Assembly: GCA_028290125.1 (NCBI GenBank) | Contig: JAQGKM010000199.1 | Coordinates: 1 to 21,843, forward strand | Direction of reading: 5' to 3' | Source of the DNA: Hyphomicrobiales bacterium | Lineage (GTDB): Bacteria; Pseudomonadota; Alphaproteobacteria; Rhizobiales; Beijerinckiaceae | DNA: 21,843 nt | Part shown: positions 14,942 to 21,843 of the stretch, piece by piece | How the letters are laid out: each line of letters begins with the position of its first letter | Numbering within the stretch: the stretch's first letter is position 1 | Translations under genes and position numbers: made by a program | The notes under the pieces: generated by a model | What the model saw: only the letters and a program-made list of their open reading frames with translations | Told to the model about the DNA's origin: nothing | Database searches by the model: none

Positions 14942-16366
14942 TCAGGCCGACAGACGCTGACTTTTCGCCGCGTCGGCATCGGCAATCTCCGGCATCGGCG
15001 GAAACGCAAATGTCTGCTTTGTCGTGATGCCCGCGATCGTCAGAAGCGTCGGCGCGATTTCGCGAAGCGAAATCTTGCGCTGCACGCTTACATGCGCGTG
15101 GTCCGGACGGCGGATCCAGAAAATCCCGTCCGGATGGTGGCCGCCGCTCTTGATCGTATCGACAGGGTAGAACAGCGTGTGGAACGGCACAGGCTTGTTG
15201 GAGTGGGGCGTTACGATCACGGCCGTCTCGCCCGGTTCGCGGATGATGCCGCAACCCGCGAAGATCTGCTTGCCGTCGCGGCGCATGTCCATCACGGCCT
15301 CGCCATTCAACGTGAGCTTGCGCAGCTTGTCCTCGGCGGTGGCGGCCTCTTCCTCGCTGTCGAAGAACAGGTGGAATTGTTCGGCCATGACCGGCGCGAA
15401 CTGGAAGTTGCCCTGGAAACCGGCGTAGCGAAGCAGGACCGTGGCGTCGCGCACCTTGTAGACCTGCTTGCCGCCGGTCTGGTCGTAATGCGTGAGCGGC
15501 TGCTGACCCAGCGCCGTGCACAGCACGATCGTCGTGTCCGGCCCGGCCATGTCGATACATTCGCCGACGATCCGATCCATCCGCTTGTAGCCGAACAGGA
15601 TCGCATCCGACGCCTTGCTTTCGCTGGCGCTCTTGAGCTCGAAGGCGGACGGGTCCATCTCGCGCCAGTAATAATGCTGGAAATGGGCGGTGCTGTTGAG
15701 GAAGATCGTCGAGAAAGCTGGCTGCAGGCGCTTCCACTCGCTGCGGAAGACGTCCCACAGAAGCCGGTCGAGGATCACGGCGCGGCGCCACTTCGGCATG
15801 CCGGTCGTCTCCGACGCGAGCTGGGTCACAGCGTCCATGACCGTCTTCAGCGACAGACCATGGCGGAGCAGGAACGCAGCCGTTTTCGCATAATCCGACT
15901 TCGTCAGGGGCGGGCGCTCGGACGTGTATTCCTGCACATAGGTGCGCACGAAATGGTAGAAATCGTCATACAGCTCGGCCGGCTGCGGACGGAGATTGAC
16001 GGCCCATGGGTCGGGCACAAGGTTGATCAGGTCGGAGCGCGTGGTCTGGATGGCAGCGTTCATGCTGCCGCAAACGAGGACCCGTTCGCCCTGGTCGGCG
16101 ACTATGTCCCATATGCGCGGCGCGCGGAATTCCTCGCCGTCGCCGAGATCGTAGACACCATGCTCGGCGAACGACAGGCCGGTATGAACCGTGACCCATT
16201 GAATCCAGGGCTCGAGCGCTGGCGGATCCTCTTCGGCGTCCGTGATCGCGACGATGGATTCAGAGCGCAAGCGCGCAAAATTCGGCAGGTGACCGGCGGC
16301 AATGAAGCGATCCATCAGGGCCGGCGTGAGTTCATTGAACTCAAGAACAATTACACGCGAAGCCAT
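14942..16366 (-). CDS. Alkaline-phosphatase-superfamily protein with degenerate active site
   Basis: 474 residues. The ATG at 16366 has GTGAGGA four bases upstream; a TTG at 16402 is excluded because it falls in the promoter -10 box. The opening VIVLEFNELTP ... GHLPNFARLRSES matches the phosphodiesterase/AlkP fold. Other family landmarks follow: EPWIQWVTVHTG ... EHGVYDL (52-74), STAHFQHYYW (225-234), TALGQQP (284-290) and SGGHHPDGIF (407-416). Against the usual iDGld, TDxxQHxfW and SDHG patterns, the metal ligands appear changed (N11, A227, A285, L286), although H231 and H410 remain. No signal peptide or membrane segment is seen, so it is probably cytoplasmic. Its location implies a role in EPS synthesis or modification, but none can be assigned. 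Confidence 0.75.
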   Translation of the reverse strand: MASRVIVLEFNELTPALMDRFIAAGHLPNFARLRSESIVAITDAEEDPPALEPWIQWVTVHTGLSFAEHGVYDLGDGEEFRAPRIWDIVADQGERVLVCGSMNAAIQTTRSDLINLVPDPWAVNLRPQPAELYDDFYHFVRTYVQEYTSERPPLTKSDYAKTAAFLLRHGLSLKTVMDAVTQLASETTGMPKWRRAVILDRLLWDVFRSEWKRLQPAFSTIFLNSTAHFQHYYWREMDPSAFELKSASESKASDAILFGYKRMDRIVGECIDMAGPDTTIVLCTALGQQPLTHYDQTGGKQVYKVRDATVLLRYAGFQGNFQFAPVMAEQFHLFFDSEEEAATAEDKLRKLTLNGEAVMDMRRDGKQIFAGCGIIREPGETAVIVTPHSNKPVPFHTLFYPVDTIKSGGHHPDGIFWIRRPDHAHVSVQRKISLREIAPTLLTIAGITTKQTFAFPPMPEIADADAAKSQRLSA

Positions 16367-16401
16367 ATCATCCTCACCAGGTCCACCAATGCGCAATTTC
16401 A

Positions 16402-16430
16402 ATTATACCTCAGCCGGGGTTTCCGGTTAA
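16402..16430 (-). promoter_or_regulatory. Promoter of the AlkP-superfamily gene
   Basis: On the minus strand TTAACC (16430-16425) is separated by 17 bases from a perfect TATAAT (16407-16402). Transcription would start about 30 bases before the ATG at 16366, leaving room for the GAGGA ribosome site. This is the best sigma-70-like promoter in the window. Confidence 0.5.
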
Positions 16431-16440
16431 GGGTACAATC

Positions 16441-16464
16441 GCATTGCAATATACGATACAATGC
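16441..16464. promoter_or_regulatory. Inverted repeat between divergent promoters
   Basis: GCATTG at 16441-16446 pairs with CAATGC at 16459-16464, with 12 AT-rich bases between. It lies just upstream of the minus promoter and about 50 bases from the plus -10 candidate, a typical place for a regulator that controls both directions. Confidence 0.35.
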
Positions 16465-16511
16465 CGCATCTGCCTTTTTGGTTGATATTTCATTCCAGAC
16501 TAAAGCTTAGC

Positions 16512-16517
16512 TATAAT
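16512..16517 (+). promoter_or_regulatory. Candidate -10 box for the GT2-wzx-GT2 operon
   Basis: A perfect TATAAT on the plus strand, 66-81 bases upstream of the possible starts at 16583-16598. The -35 at 17-base spacing is poor (TTCATT). It is the only good -10 box in this gap on the plus strand. Confidence 0.35.
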
Positions 16518-16582
16518 GCCGAGCCTACTTGTTGCACATTAACTCCAAAGCTAATTGACGCGCCTGGCGCGCTGTCCGCGAC

Positions 16583-17608
16583 GTGGTTGAAATGGTAATG
16601 TCATCCCTCAATGCCAGTCTGACTTCCTCGAGGCTTGATCGGAGCCAATCAGTGCTTGAACAGAACGTCATAGCAAAGGCGCTGCCCGAGCATCTTCGCG
16701 TAGCGGTGCTCGTTCCCTGCTACAACGAAGCGTTGACGATCGGGAACGTCGTCCTGGCCTTTCGGCAGGCGCTCCCGAACGCCTCGATCCACGTCTATGA
16801 CAACGCCTCGAGCGACAATACGGCGGAAGTGGCCGCCGCTGCAGGCGCGATCGTCCACCATGAGTCCCGGCGCGGCAAAGGCAATGTCGTTCGCCGGATG
16901 TTCGGCGACATCGATGCCGATGTTTTCGTGATGGTCGACGGCGACGACACCTATGAAGCGGCCAAGGCGCCGCTGATGGTGCAGAAGCTCGTGATGGAGA
17001 ACCTCGATTTCGTCAACGGCTCTCGCCATACGACGATCGAGGAGGCCTACCGTCCCGGGCACCGCTTCGGCAACTGGCTCCTGACCAATCTCGTGACATC
17101 GATCTTCGGTCGGCACTTCACCGACATGCTGTCCGGCTACAAGGTGTTGTCGCGCCGCTTCGTGAAAAGTTTTCCGGCGATGTCGACCGGGTTCGAAACC
17201 GAAACCGAGATCGCCGTGCACGCGCTCGAGCTCCGGATGCCTTCGGCCGAGGTCGAAACAGAGTACAAGGACCGCCCGCCGGGATCCACGAGCAAGCTGC
17301 GCACCTACAGCGATGGCTATCGCATTCTCATGCTGATCTTGCGTCTCGTGAAGGACGAACGACCTTTCCAGTTTTTTGGCTTTGTCGGCTTCCTGGCCAT
17401 GGTGGCGGGCTTTGTTCTCAGCATTCCGGTGATCATTACCTACATTGAAACGGGTCTTGTGCCGCGTATGCCGACCGCTGTCCTCAGCCTCGGGCTCGTG
17501 CTGCTCGGCGTCCTGTGTTTCTTCTCGGGCCTCATCCTCGACATGACGACACGCACGCGGCGTGAGATGAAGCGACTCGTGTATCTCGCGACGTCGCCGA
17601 GAGCGTGA
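16583..17608 (+). CDS. DPM1/GtrB-like family 2 glycosyltransferase with two C-terminal membrane helices
   Basis: 341 residues from the GTG at 16583; ATGs at 16592 and 16598 are equally possible, and none has a clear ribosome site. GT-A core: VAVLVPCYNEALTI (40-53), YDNASSDNT (72-80), RRGKGNVVRRMF (96-107) and the metal-binding VDGDDTYE (118-125), then SGYKVLSRRF and a TEYKDRPPGSTSK segment typical of polyprenyl-phosphate sugar synthases. Two hydrophobic helices follow at about 262-286 and 297-318. Such proteins transfer glucose or another hexose to undecaprenyl phosphate at the inner membrane. Together with the GtrA-like protein at 7181 it could feed a periplasmic transferase. It is the first gene of a plus-strand run. 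Confidence 0.85.
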   Translation: MVEMVMSSLNASLTSSRLDRSQSVLEQNVIAKALPEHLRVAVLVPCYNEALTIGNVVLAFRQALPNASIHVYDNASSDNTAEVAAAAGAIVHHESRRGKGNVVRRMFGDIDADVFVMVDGDDTYEAAKAPLMVQKLVMENLDFVNGSRHTTIEEAYRPGHRFGNWLLTNLVTSIFGRHFTDMLSGYKVLSRRFVKSFPAMSTGFETETEIAVHALELRMPSAEVETEYKDRPPGSTSKLRTYSDGYRILMLILRLVKDERPFQFFGFVGFLAMVAGFVLSIPVIITYIETGLVPRMPTAVLSLGLVLLGVLCFFSGLILDMTTRTRREMKRLVYLATSPRA

Positions 17609-17794
17609 TCGCCCTTTTCCTCGACTGAATGGCGACGGAGCAGGGCGTGTAGCCTCGTTGCCTCATGCAGCCGCCATGCTCCGGCGCCGGGCTAATTCTG
17701 CAATCGGCTTTCTTTCAATCTGGTACAAGTTCCGGCCGGTCACGGTACGCAAGCGCAGATGGCTCGCAGGGGCAGCGGAAGGAATGAAGATTAG
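17609..17794. other. Gap before the wzx gene
   Basis: 186 bases without a convincing gene. At 17616-17629 the plus strand reads TTTCC, TCGACTGAA, a partial match to the minus-strand form of the shared element at 9637 (TTCGACTGAAA), in the same orientation relative to the downstream gene. GGAAGGAATGAAG just before 17795 supplies the wzx ribosome site. No terminator hairpin with a T run was seen. Confidence 0.3.
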
Positions 17795-19291
17795 ATGAGT
17801 TTCCGCAGCACTGCGATCAATGGCGTGGCCTGGCAACTTTCTGCGCAGGCCGTGCGGGTCATTTTTCAGTTTGCGACAACGGTCATTCTGGCGCGGCTTT
17901 TGACACCGGATGACTTCGGCGTTTTCGCAATGGCCATGCCGGTGATCGGCCTCGCCGGCTTGCTGCAGGATTTCGGGTTGCACGACGTGGTCGTGCAGAA
18001 AGAGACGATCAGCTCGGACGAAGTGAACGCGATCTTCTGGGCCAACCTTGGCATCACCGCGATCGTCGCGCTGCTGCTGTTGGCCGCCAGTCCCTTCGTC
18101 GCTGACTTTTACGGCGAGCAGCGGTTGACGCCGATGCTGGCCGCCTGGAGCGGCATCTTGTTGCTGGGTGCGCTCAGCTTCGGTCAGTATTCGATGCTGG
18201 CGCGTGCGTTCCGCTTCAAGACCCTTGCGAAGATCGACATCACATGCGCGGTCGTCTCGTTCGTGACGGTGCTGGTCAGCGCCTGGTTCCTTCGGTCGTA
18301 CTGGGCGCTCTGGCTCGCTGGCCTGACGTCGGTCGCCTGCTTCGTCACACTGACATATGTCACAGGTGTCTGGCGTCCGACGCGTCCCAGGAGAGACATC
18401 AACCTGCGTGGCAGCTTTCACTTCGGCGGCAACATCATTCTCCACAATGCGGCCAATTATGCGAGCCGCAACATCGACAACATCCTCGTCGGCAAGAACT
18501 TTGGCGGCACGGTTCTCGGGTACTACGACCGTGCCTACAAGCTGTTGCTGTATCCGATCGAGAACCTCGCGAATCCGATTGCGCGCGTCATGGTTCCGGT
18601 CCTGAGCCGGCTGCAGAAAGATGAACCCGGCCTTCGGCGAGCCTTTCTCCAAGCCTATGGGATCACCAACCTCGTTGCGATCCCGGGGCTCGCCTTCGCC
18701 ATCGGGTGTGCGAGCGAGATCATCGCCATCATGCTGGGTGAGAAGTGGATGGAGGTCGCGAGGATTTTCCAGTTTCTGGGCATCGCCGGCGTGGCGCAAC
18801 CACTCATCAACAGCGCGTCGTGGCTCTTCATTTCTCAGAACCGTACCAAAGCTCTCATGTATCTGAGCGTGTCGAGTTCGGTCGTCATCGTGATCGGCTT
18901 TTTCATCGGATTGAGGTGGGGAGCCGTCGGTGTGGCTGCGGGCTATGCGGCTGCGGAAATCTTGTACCGCGCGCCGCTGACATGTTACCTGGCCGGCCGC
19001 ATCAACGGCGCCGTGCGTGTGTCGGACCTTGTCGCGTCGCTCGTCCCCCTGTTCGTCGCGGCGGCCGCCACGGTTCTCTCGATTCACTACCTCAGAGAAG
19101 CGGGCCTGCAGGGCCTGAGCCTGATCTTCGTCTCGCTCATCGTCGCTTATGTCGAGGCGTTTCTGGCGCTTTCGCTTCTCCCCTCGGGGCGTGAGCAGAT
19201 CCGTGCGACGTTGCGCATGGCCCGCTCGGGGTGGATGACCATCAGTGGTTTTGTGACGCGCAAAAAGAGCGGGCAGATCCCGACAGGATGA
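17795..19291 (+). CDS. Wzx-type EPS repeat-unit flippase (ExoT/WzxC-like, MOP superfamily)
   Basis: 498 residues with about 12-14 membrane segments. The N-terminus has the family pattern GVAWQLSAQAVRVIFQF ... ILARLLTPDDFGVFAMA (about 9-47), and the middle has YASRNIDNILVGKNFGG followed by LGYYDRAYKLL (about 222-251), typical of the WzxC/AmsL/ExoT branch. It would flip the completed undecaprenyl-diphosphate-linked repeat unit for the ExoQ-like polymerase. The ATG at 17795 is preceded by AGGAATGAAG. An ExoW-like gene starts 11 bases after its stop, so the two are surely co-transcribed. Confidence 0.9.
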   Translation: MSFRSTAINGVAWQLSAQAVRVIFQFATTVILARLLTPDDFGVFAMAMPVIGLAGLLQDFGLHDVVVQKETISSDEVNAIFWANLGITAIVALLLLAASPFVADFYGEQRLTPMLAAWSGILLLGALSFGQYSMLARAFRFKTLAKIDITCAVVSFVTVLVSAWFLRSYWALWLAGLTSVACFVTLTYVTGVWRPTRPRRDINLRGSFHFGGNIILHNAANYASRNIDNILVGKNFGGTVLGYYDRAYKLLLYPIENLANPIARVMVPVLSRLQKDEPGLRRAFLQAYGITNLVAIPGLAFAIGCASEIIAIMLGEKWMEVARIFQFLGIAGVAQPLINSASWLFISQNRTKALMYLSVSSSVVIVIGFFIGLRWGAVGVAAGYAAAEILYRAPLTCYLAGRINGAVRVSDLVASLVPLFVAAAATVLSIHYLREAGLQGLSLIFVSLIVAYVEAFLALSLLPSGREQIRATLRMARSGWMTISGFVTRKKSGQIPTG

Positions 19292-19302
19292 GACCTGACT
19301 GA

Positions 19303-20304
19303 ATGACCGACCATATCGCCGTCGTGATCCCGTATTTCCAACGGCTACCGGGCTTGCTGCGGCGGGCGGTCGCGTCGGTCGCCAATCAGGATCTGACCGG
19401 CGACGTAGAGATCGAGGTCCTGATCGTCGATGATGGATCGCCGATTCCTGCAAGGGAGGACCTGGCTGATCTTCCGCATCCCGCACATGTGCGCTTCAAA
19501 GTCATCGAGCAGGCAAACCGCGGCATCTCGCGGGCGAGGAACGCCGGTCTGCAGGCCGTCGCCGGGGACGTTCAGTTTGTCGCGTTTCTGGACTCAGACG
19601 ACGTGTGGCATCCCGGTCATCTTGCACGCGCGTTGCAAGCGCTCGGCGGAAGCGGGGACTTCTATTTCTGCGACAATGGCGACGGGGACCAGACGACGTT
19701 TTCGGAGAAGGCCTACTTCTCGACGAAGCGCTATCTGACGGAGGCCAGACTGGTCGATTCGGAGGAGCAGATCTTTCAGCTCGATCGCGATCACGCGGTG
19801 TCGGCATTCACACGCGAATACCTGGCGCAAACGTCCACCATCGTTCTCCGCAAACAGGCTTTCGGTGATCTTCGCTTCGATCTCGATCTGAAGTGGAGCG
19901 GTGAAGATTGGCTCTTCTGGATCACCTGCCTGACGCGGACGCCCCACGTCTTTTTCAGCACACGCCTCGGTGGCGCATGCGGGCGAGGCGTCAGCATCAA
20001 CGGGTCCGCTTACGACTGGAATTCCTCGAAGGCGATCACACGCATTCTCGGCGAGGCGCTTTTCTTCAGAAAGCTGTCGCGTCTGCCGGGACTGAACGAA
20101 GGCGATGTCGCGCATGCTGAAGCCGAACGCCGCAATCGGCTCGGGCTTTTCATGCATTTGCTGTTGAGAAACTTTGGCCGTCACCCGAAGGTGAACGCGA
20201 TGGCGTTGCAAACACTGGTGGCGAGCGATCCCGTCGCGCCGATCACGGCGCTGAAGGCGTTCGTCTTGCGACTGAAACGACAAAAAAGCGCTGCGCCGCA
20301 ATAA
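19303..20304 (+). CDS. exoW: ExoW-like family 2 glycosyltransferase
   Basis: 333 residues from the ATG at 19303. The core is VVIPYFQRLPGLLRRAVASV (7-26), LIVDDGSPIPAREDL (40-54), EQANRGISRARNAG (69-82), FLDSDDVWHPGH (95-106) and SGEDWLFW further on. The VVIPYxQR..G.L.RA pattern and DDGSPxP are close to ExoW, which adds a beta-1,3-glucose in succinoglycan. A paralogue lies tail to tail with it at 20321. The ribosome site is weak, so translation may be coupled to wzx, whose stop is 11 bases upstream. Confidence 0.85.
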   Translation: MTDHIAVVIPYFQRLPGLLRRAVASVANQDLTGDVEIEVLIVDDGSPIPAREDLADLPHPAHVRFKVIEQANRGISRARNAGLQAVAGDVQFVAFLDSDDVWHPGHLARALQALGGSGDFYFCDNGDGDQTTFSEKAYFSTKRYLTEARLVDSEEQIFQLDRDHAVSAFTREYLAQTSTIVLRKQAFGDLRFDLDLKWSGEDWLFWITCLTRTPHVFFSTRLGGACGRGVSINGSAYDWNSSKAITRILGEALFFRKLSRLPGLNEGDVAHAEAERRNRLGLFMHLLLRNFGRHPKVNAMALQTLVASDPVAPITALKAFVLRLKRQKSAAPQ

Positions 20305-20320
20305 GATCGGCCTGTCCCAG

Positions 20321-21334
20321 CTATTCCTGAAGCGAGACAAACTTCCCCGTGAGCCTCGCAATCGTCACGCGAAGGACGGATCGCGGAAACCAATGGTCGA
20401 AAGTTGGGTCGTCGTGGCGTAGCTGCGACAGTGCGGCAGCGCCCTTGCCCTTCCGCTTGAGAATTGCGCGCAGGCACAGGAAGGAAAACTGATCGCGCAG
20501 GCGCCGAAGCTTGTCGCGAATGAAGTCGGCCTGATCGCCCGACACAGACAATTCCTTCTCGAAGGTCGAGAAGCACCGGATCCTGTCGGCCACGCGTCTC
20601 AGCGCGCCAGGCGAATCCCACGACAGCTGCGAAAAATAGATGTTCACACCCGTTTCGCAGACGACATTCAGGTCCCGCGATATGAATACGGACTCGGACG
20701 CCTGGATGGCCTCCATCCAGAAAAGATGATCCTCGCCCGCTGATTTCATGCTCTCACGAAAGCGCACGGCACGCGTGGAAGATGGGCGATAAACGACCGT
20801 CGACGTTTGCGCAATGACGTGCCGAAGAAACAATCCAAACGCATCCTCGCGCGAGAGGCGGACAAGATTCTTGTCGGCGACGCCGGGTATGTGGCGGAGA
20901 AATTCGTCGACGCCAATCAGTTCGAAATAAGAGGCGTGGTGGCCGGGGCGCGTATGATCGCAACAATAGAAACCAGCCTGTTTTTCCGTCCCGAGCGCAT
21001 CGATGGCGGCTTTCAGATGGTTCGTCTTCCAGACATCGTCCGAGTCCAGAAACGCCACCAGATCGGCGCTCGAGCCAAGCTCATCGAGACCGCGGTTGCG
21101 CGCAGCGGCCGCTCCGGCATTCGTCTGTTCGACGATGGAAAGCTTGAATCCGTCGGGAGCGGCGAGGCCTGCGAGCTCGGATTTCGCAGAAACCGTTGAC
21201 CCGTCGTCAACAACGACAATGTGGACCTGCGTCTCTGACGCGTCGATGTCCTGCTCGAAGACAGATTTGACGGCTCGTGAAAGCGGTCCCGTGGCTTCCT
21301 GGTAAAAAGGAATGACGACGCCCACCAAGATCAA
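20321..21334 (-). CDS. Second ExoW-like family 2 glycosyltransferase
   Basis: 337 residues from a TTG at 21334, which has GGAG seven bases upstream and sits right before the conserved VGVVIPFYQEATGPLSRA. A GTG at 21382 would add 16 Arg-rich residues with no family support. Core motifs: HIVVVDDGSTVSAKSEL (38-54), EQTNAGAAAARNRGLDE (69-85), FLDSDDVWKTNHLKAA (95-110), FLRHVIAQTSTVVYR, AGEDHLFWMEA and GVNIYFSQLSWDSP. The last is like ExoW. The protein shares motif order and whole segments (x-AQTST-VV/IV) with the GT2 at 19303, so they are paralogues. It follows the exoY-like gene on the minus strand with a 196-base gap. A 64-codon frame of doubtful reality ends across its start codon. Confidence 0.85.
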   Translation of the reverse strand: MILVGVVIPFYQEATGPLSRAVKSVFEQDIDASETQVHIVVVDDGSTVSAKSELAGLAAPDGFKLSIVEQTNAGAAAARNRGLDELGSSADLVAFLDSDDVWKTNHLKAAIDALGTEKQAGFYCCDHTRPGHHASYFELIGVDEFLRHIPGVADKNLVRLSREDAFGLFLRHVIAQTSTVVYRPSSTRAVRFRESMKSAGEDHLFWMEAIQASESVFISRDLNVVCETGVNIYFSQLSWDSPGALRRVADRIRCFSTFEKELSVSGDQADFIRDKLRRLRDQFSFLCLRAILKRKGKGAAALSQLRHDDPTFDHWFPRSVLRVTIARLTGKFVSLQE

Positions 21335-21530
21335 TCGACGTCTCCGAACATTGCACGGCGTCCGCGGTCTGGAGCCACGCACATGTTATAATCAATCAGC
21401 TTTTGAGATGGCAAGAACGGCTGTGTCCGGCCTGTGGCGACGTCCCACGCGTGAGGATGTCGCGCCGGGATCATGCTTTCGTGCGTCCTTGAGGAGCGAC
21501 GCAACGAAGGCGTCGCATCCTGCAAGGTTT
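21335..21530. other. Gap between the exoY-like and ExoW-like genes
   Basis: 196 bases. On the minus strand a 64-codon frame (TTG at 21525 to a TGA at 21333-21331) overlaps the TTG start of the downstream gene, which would allow translational coupling. Its product has no recognisable features, and its start has no ribosome site, so I do not call it a gene. No terminator was found after exoY. A TTGATTATAAC stretch near 21385-21397 is a possible -10 region. Confidence 0.3.
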
Positions 21531-21843
21531 TCAGTAAACGCCTCTGGCCTTGATCACTGCCGGAATGGTCTGGAACAGAATGCCGATGTCCCGCGTGAAC
21601 GACCAGTTCGTCACATAATGCCGGTCGAGTTCGACGCGTTCATCGTAGCCGGTGTCGTTGCGGCCGCTGACCTGCCAGTAGCCGGTGAGGCCGGGGCGGG
21701 CACGGCTGTAGTCTTCGAAGGCCTGCCCGTAACGGGAGATCTCTTCCTCGACGATCGGACGCGGGCCGTCGAAGCTCATGTCGCCGCTCAGGATGTTGAA
21801 CAGCTGCGGCAGTTCGTCGAGGCTGGTCTTCCGCAACGTGCGG
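21531..21843 (-). CDS. exoY: ExoY-like undecaprenyl-phosphate sugar phosphotransferase, C-terminal part (runs off right edge)
   Basis: Only the last 103 residues are present; the start is beyond base 21843. The visible part has the family signature LRKTSLDELPQLFNILSGDM, with the Asp-Glu catalytic pair, then GPRPIVEEEI, RARPGLTGYWQVSGRN and the terminal RDIGILFQTIPAVIKARGVY. This is the C-terminal catalytic domain of the bacterial sugar transferase (PF02397) family. ExoY/WbaP-type enzymes load the first sugar phosphate on undecaprenyl phosphate and so start each repeat unit. The sugar, galactose in ExoY, cannot be determined from this piece. Being first in a minus-strand run fits its position in the pathway. 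Confidence 0.92.
   Translation of the reverse strand, partial: RTLRKTSLDELPQLFNILSGDMSFDGPRPIVEEEISRYGQAFEDYSRARPGLTGYWQVSGRNDTGYDERVELDRHYVTNWSFTRDIGILFQTIPAVIKARGVY

Noticed and set aside
15092..16510. A 472-codon open frame on the plus strand opposite the AlkP-superfamily gene
   Set aside because: Antisense shadow of a GC-rich gene; composition is Arg/Val/Glu-biased with no recognisable motif, and the minus strand has a good promoter, ribosome site and family landmarks.
17784..17798. Four-codon leader frame overlapping the wzx start
   Set aside because: Too short to judge, and its ribosome-site spacing is wrong; the same bases more simply form the wzx ribosome site.
17663..19486. A 607-codon open frame on the minus strand opposite the flippase gene
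   Set aside because: Its product is rich in Arg, Glu, Asp and Gln without any domain pattern, as expected of the antisense of a membrane-protein gene in GC-rich DNA. The plus-strand reading is a clear Wzx protein.
21331..21525. 64-codon minus-strand frame whose stop overlaps the start of the second ExoW-like gene
   Set aside because: The overlap would suit translational coupling, but the start is a TTG without a ribosome site and the product has no recognisable features; kept only as a note.

Overview
The window is a GC-rich piece of an alphaproteobacterial (probably Hyphomicrobiales-like) chromosome or megaplasmid, filled almost end to end by an exopolysaccharide (EPS) synthesis locus. The assignment rests on the set of proteins: relatives of the rhizobial succinoglycan proteins ExoA, ExoQ, ExoP, ExoL, ExoM, ExoO, ExoW and ExoY occur together, with a Wzx-type flippase and two family 16 glycosidases. 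No species can be named from this sequence. No tRNA, rRNA, CRISPR array or insertion sequence was seen, and no gene-free stretch exceeds about 220 bases.

Layout, left to right. 1-3426 (minus): a polymerase (ExoQ-like), then a GH16 glycanase with a long repetitive linker and His-rich tail, then the N-terminal part of an ExoA-like glycosyltransferase that runs off the left edge. 3563-5521 (plus): a second, Tat-exported GH16 enzyme with an insertion and a phage-type C-terminal domain. 5486-7660: a polytopic membrane protein (possible GT-C glycosyltransferase, minus) divergent from a GtrA-like flippase (plus). 7770-10680 (minus): an ExoP/Wzc-like co-polymerase preceded by an ExoO-like GT2. 10724-14937: ExoL-like (plus), a GT-B transferase and ExoM-like (minus, overlapping), and a second ExoO-like GT2 (plus). 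14942-16366 (minus): an alkaline-phosphatase-superfamily protein with a degenerate active site. 16583-20304 (plus): a DPM1/GtrB-like GT2, the Wzx flippase and an ExoW-like GT2. 20321-21843 (minus): a second ExoW-like GT2, and the C-terminal part of the ExoY-like priming phosphotransferase at the right edge.

How the genes fit together (inference from family knowledge). ExoY loads the first sugar phosphate on undecaprenyl phosphate. The ExoA/L/M/O/W-like enzymes and the GT-B enzyme extend the repeat unit on the cytoplasmic face. Wzx flips it, ExoQ polymerises it, and ExoP controls chain length and export. The two GH16 enzymes probably trim the polymer outside the cytoplasm, by two different secretion routes. 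GtrA-like, GtrB-like and GT-C-like proteins are all present, so a periplasmic side-branch glucosylation module of the Gtr type may be built into the locus.

The points most worth following are the GH16 protein with a foreign insertion and phage-type tail domain, the possible Gtr module, the AlkP-fold protein that has lost its metal ligands, and a near-identical 22-24 base element upstream of the polymerase and co-polymerase genes.
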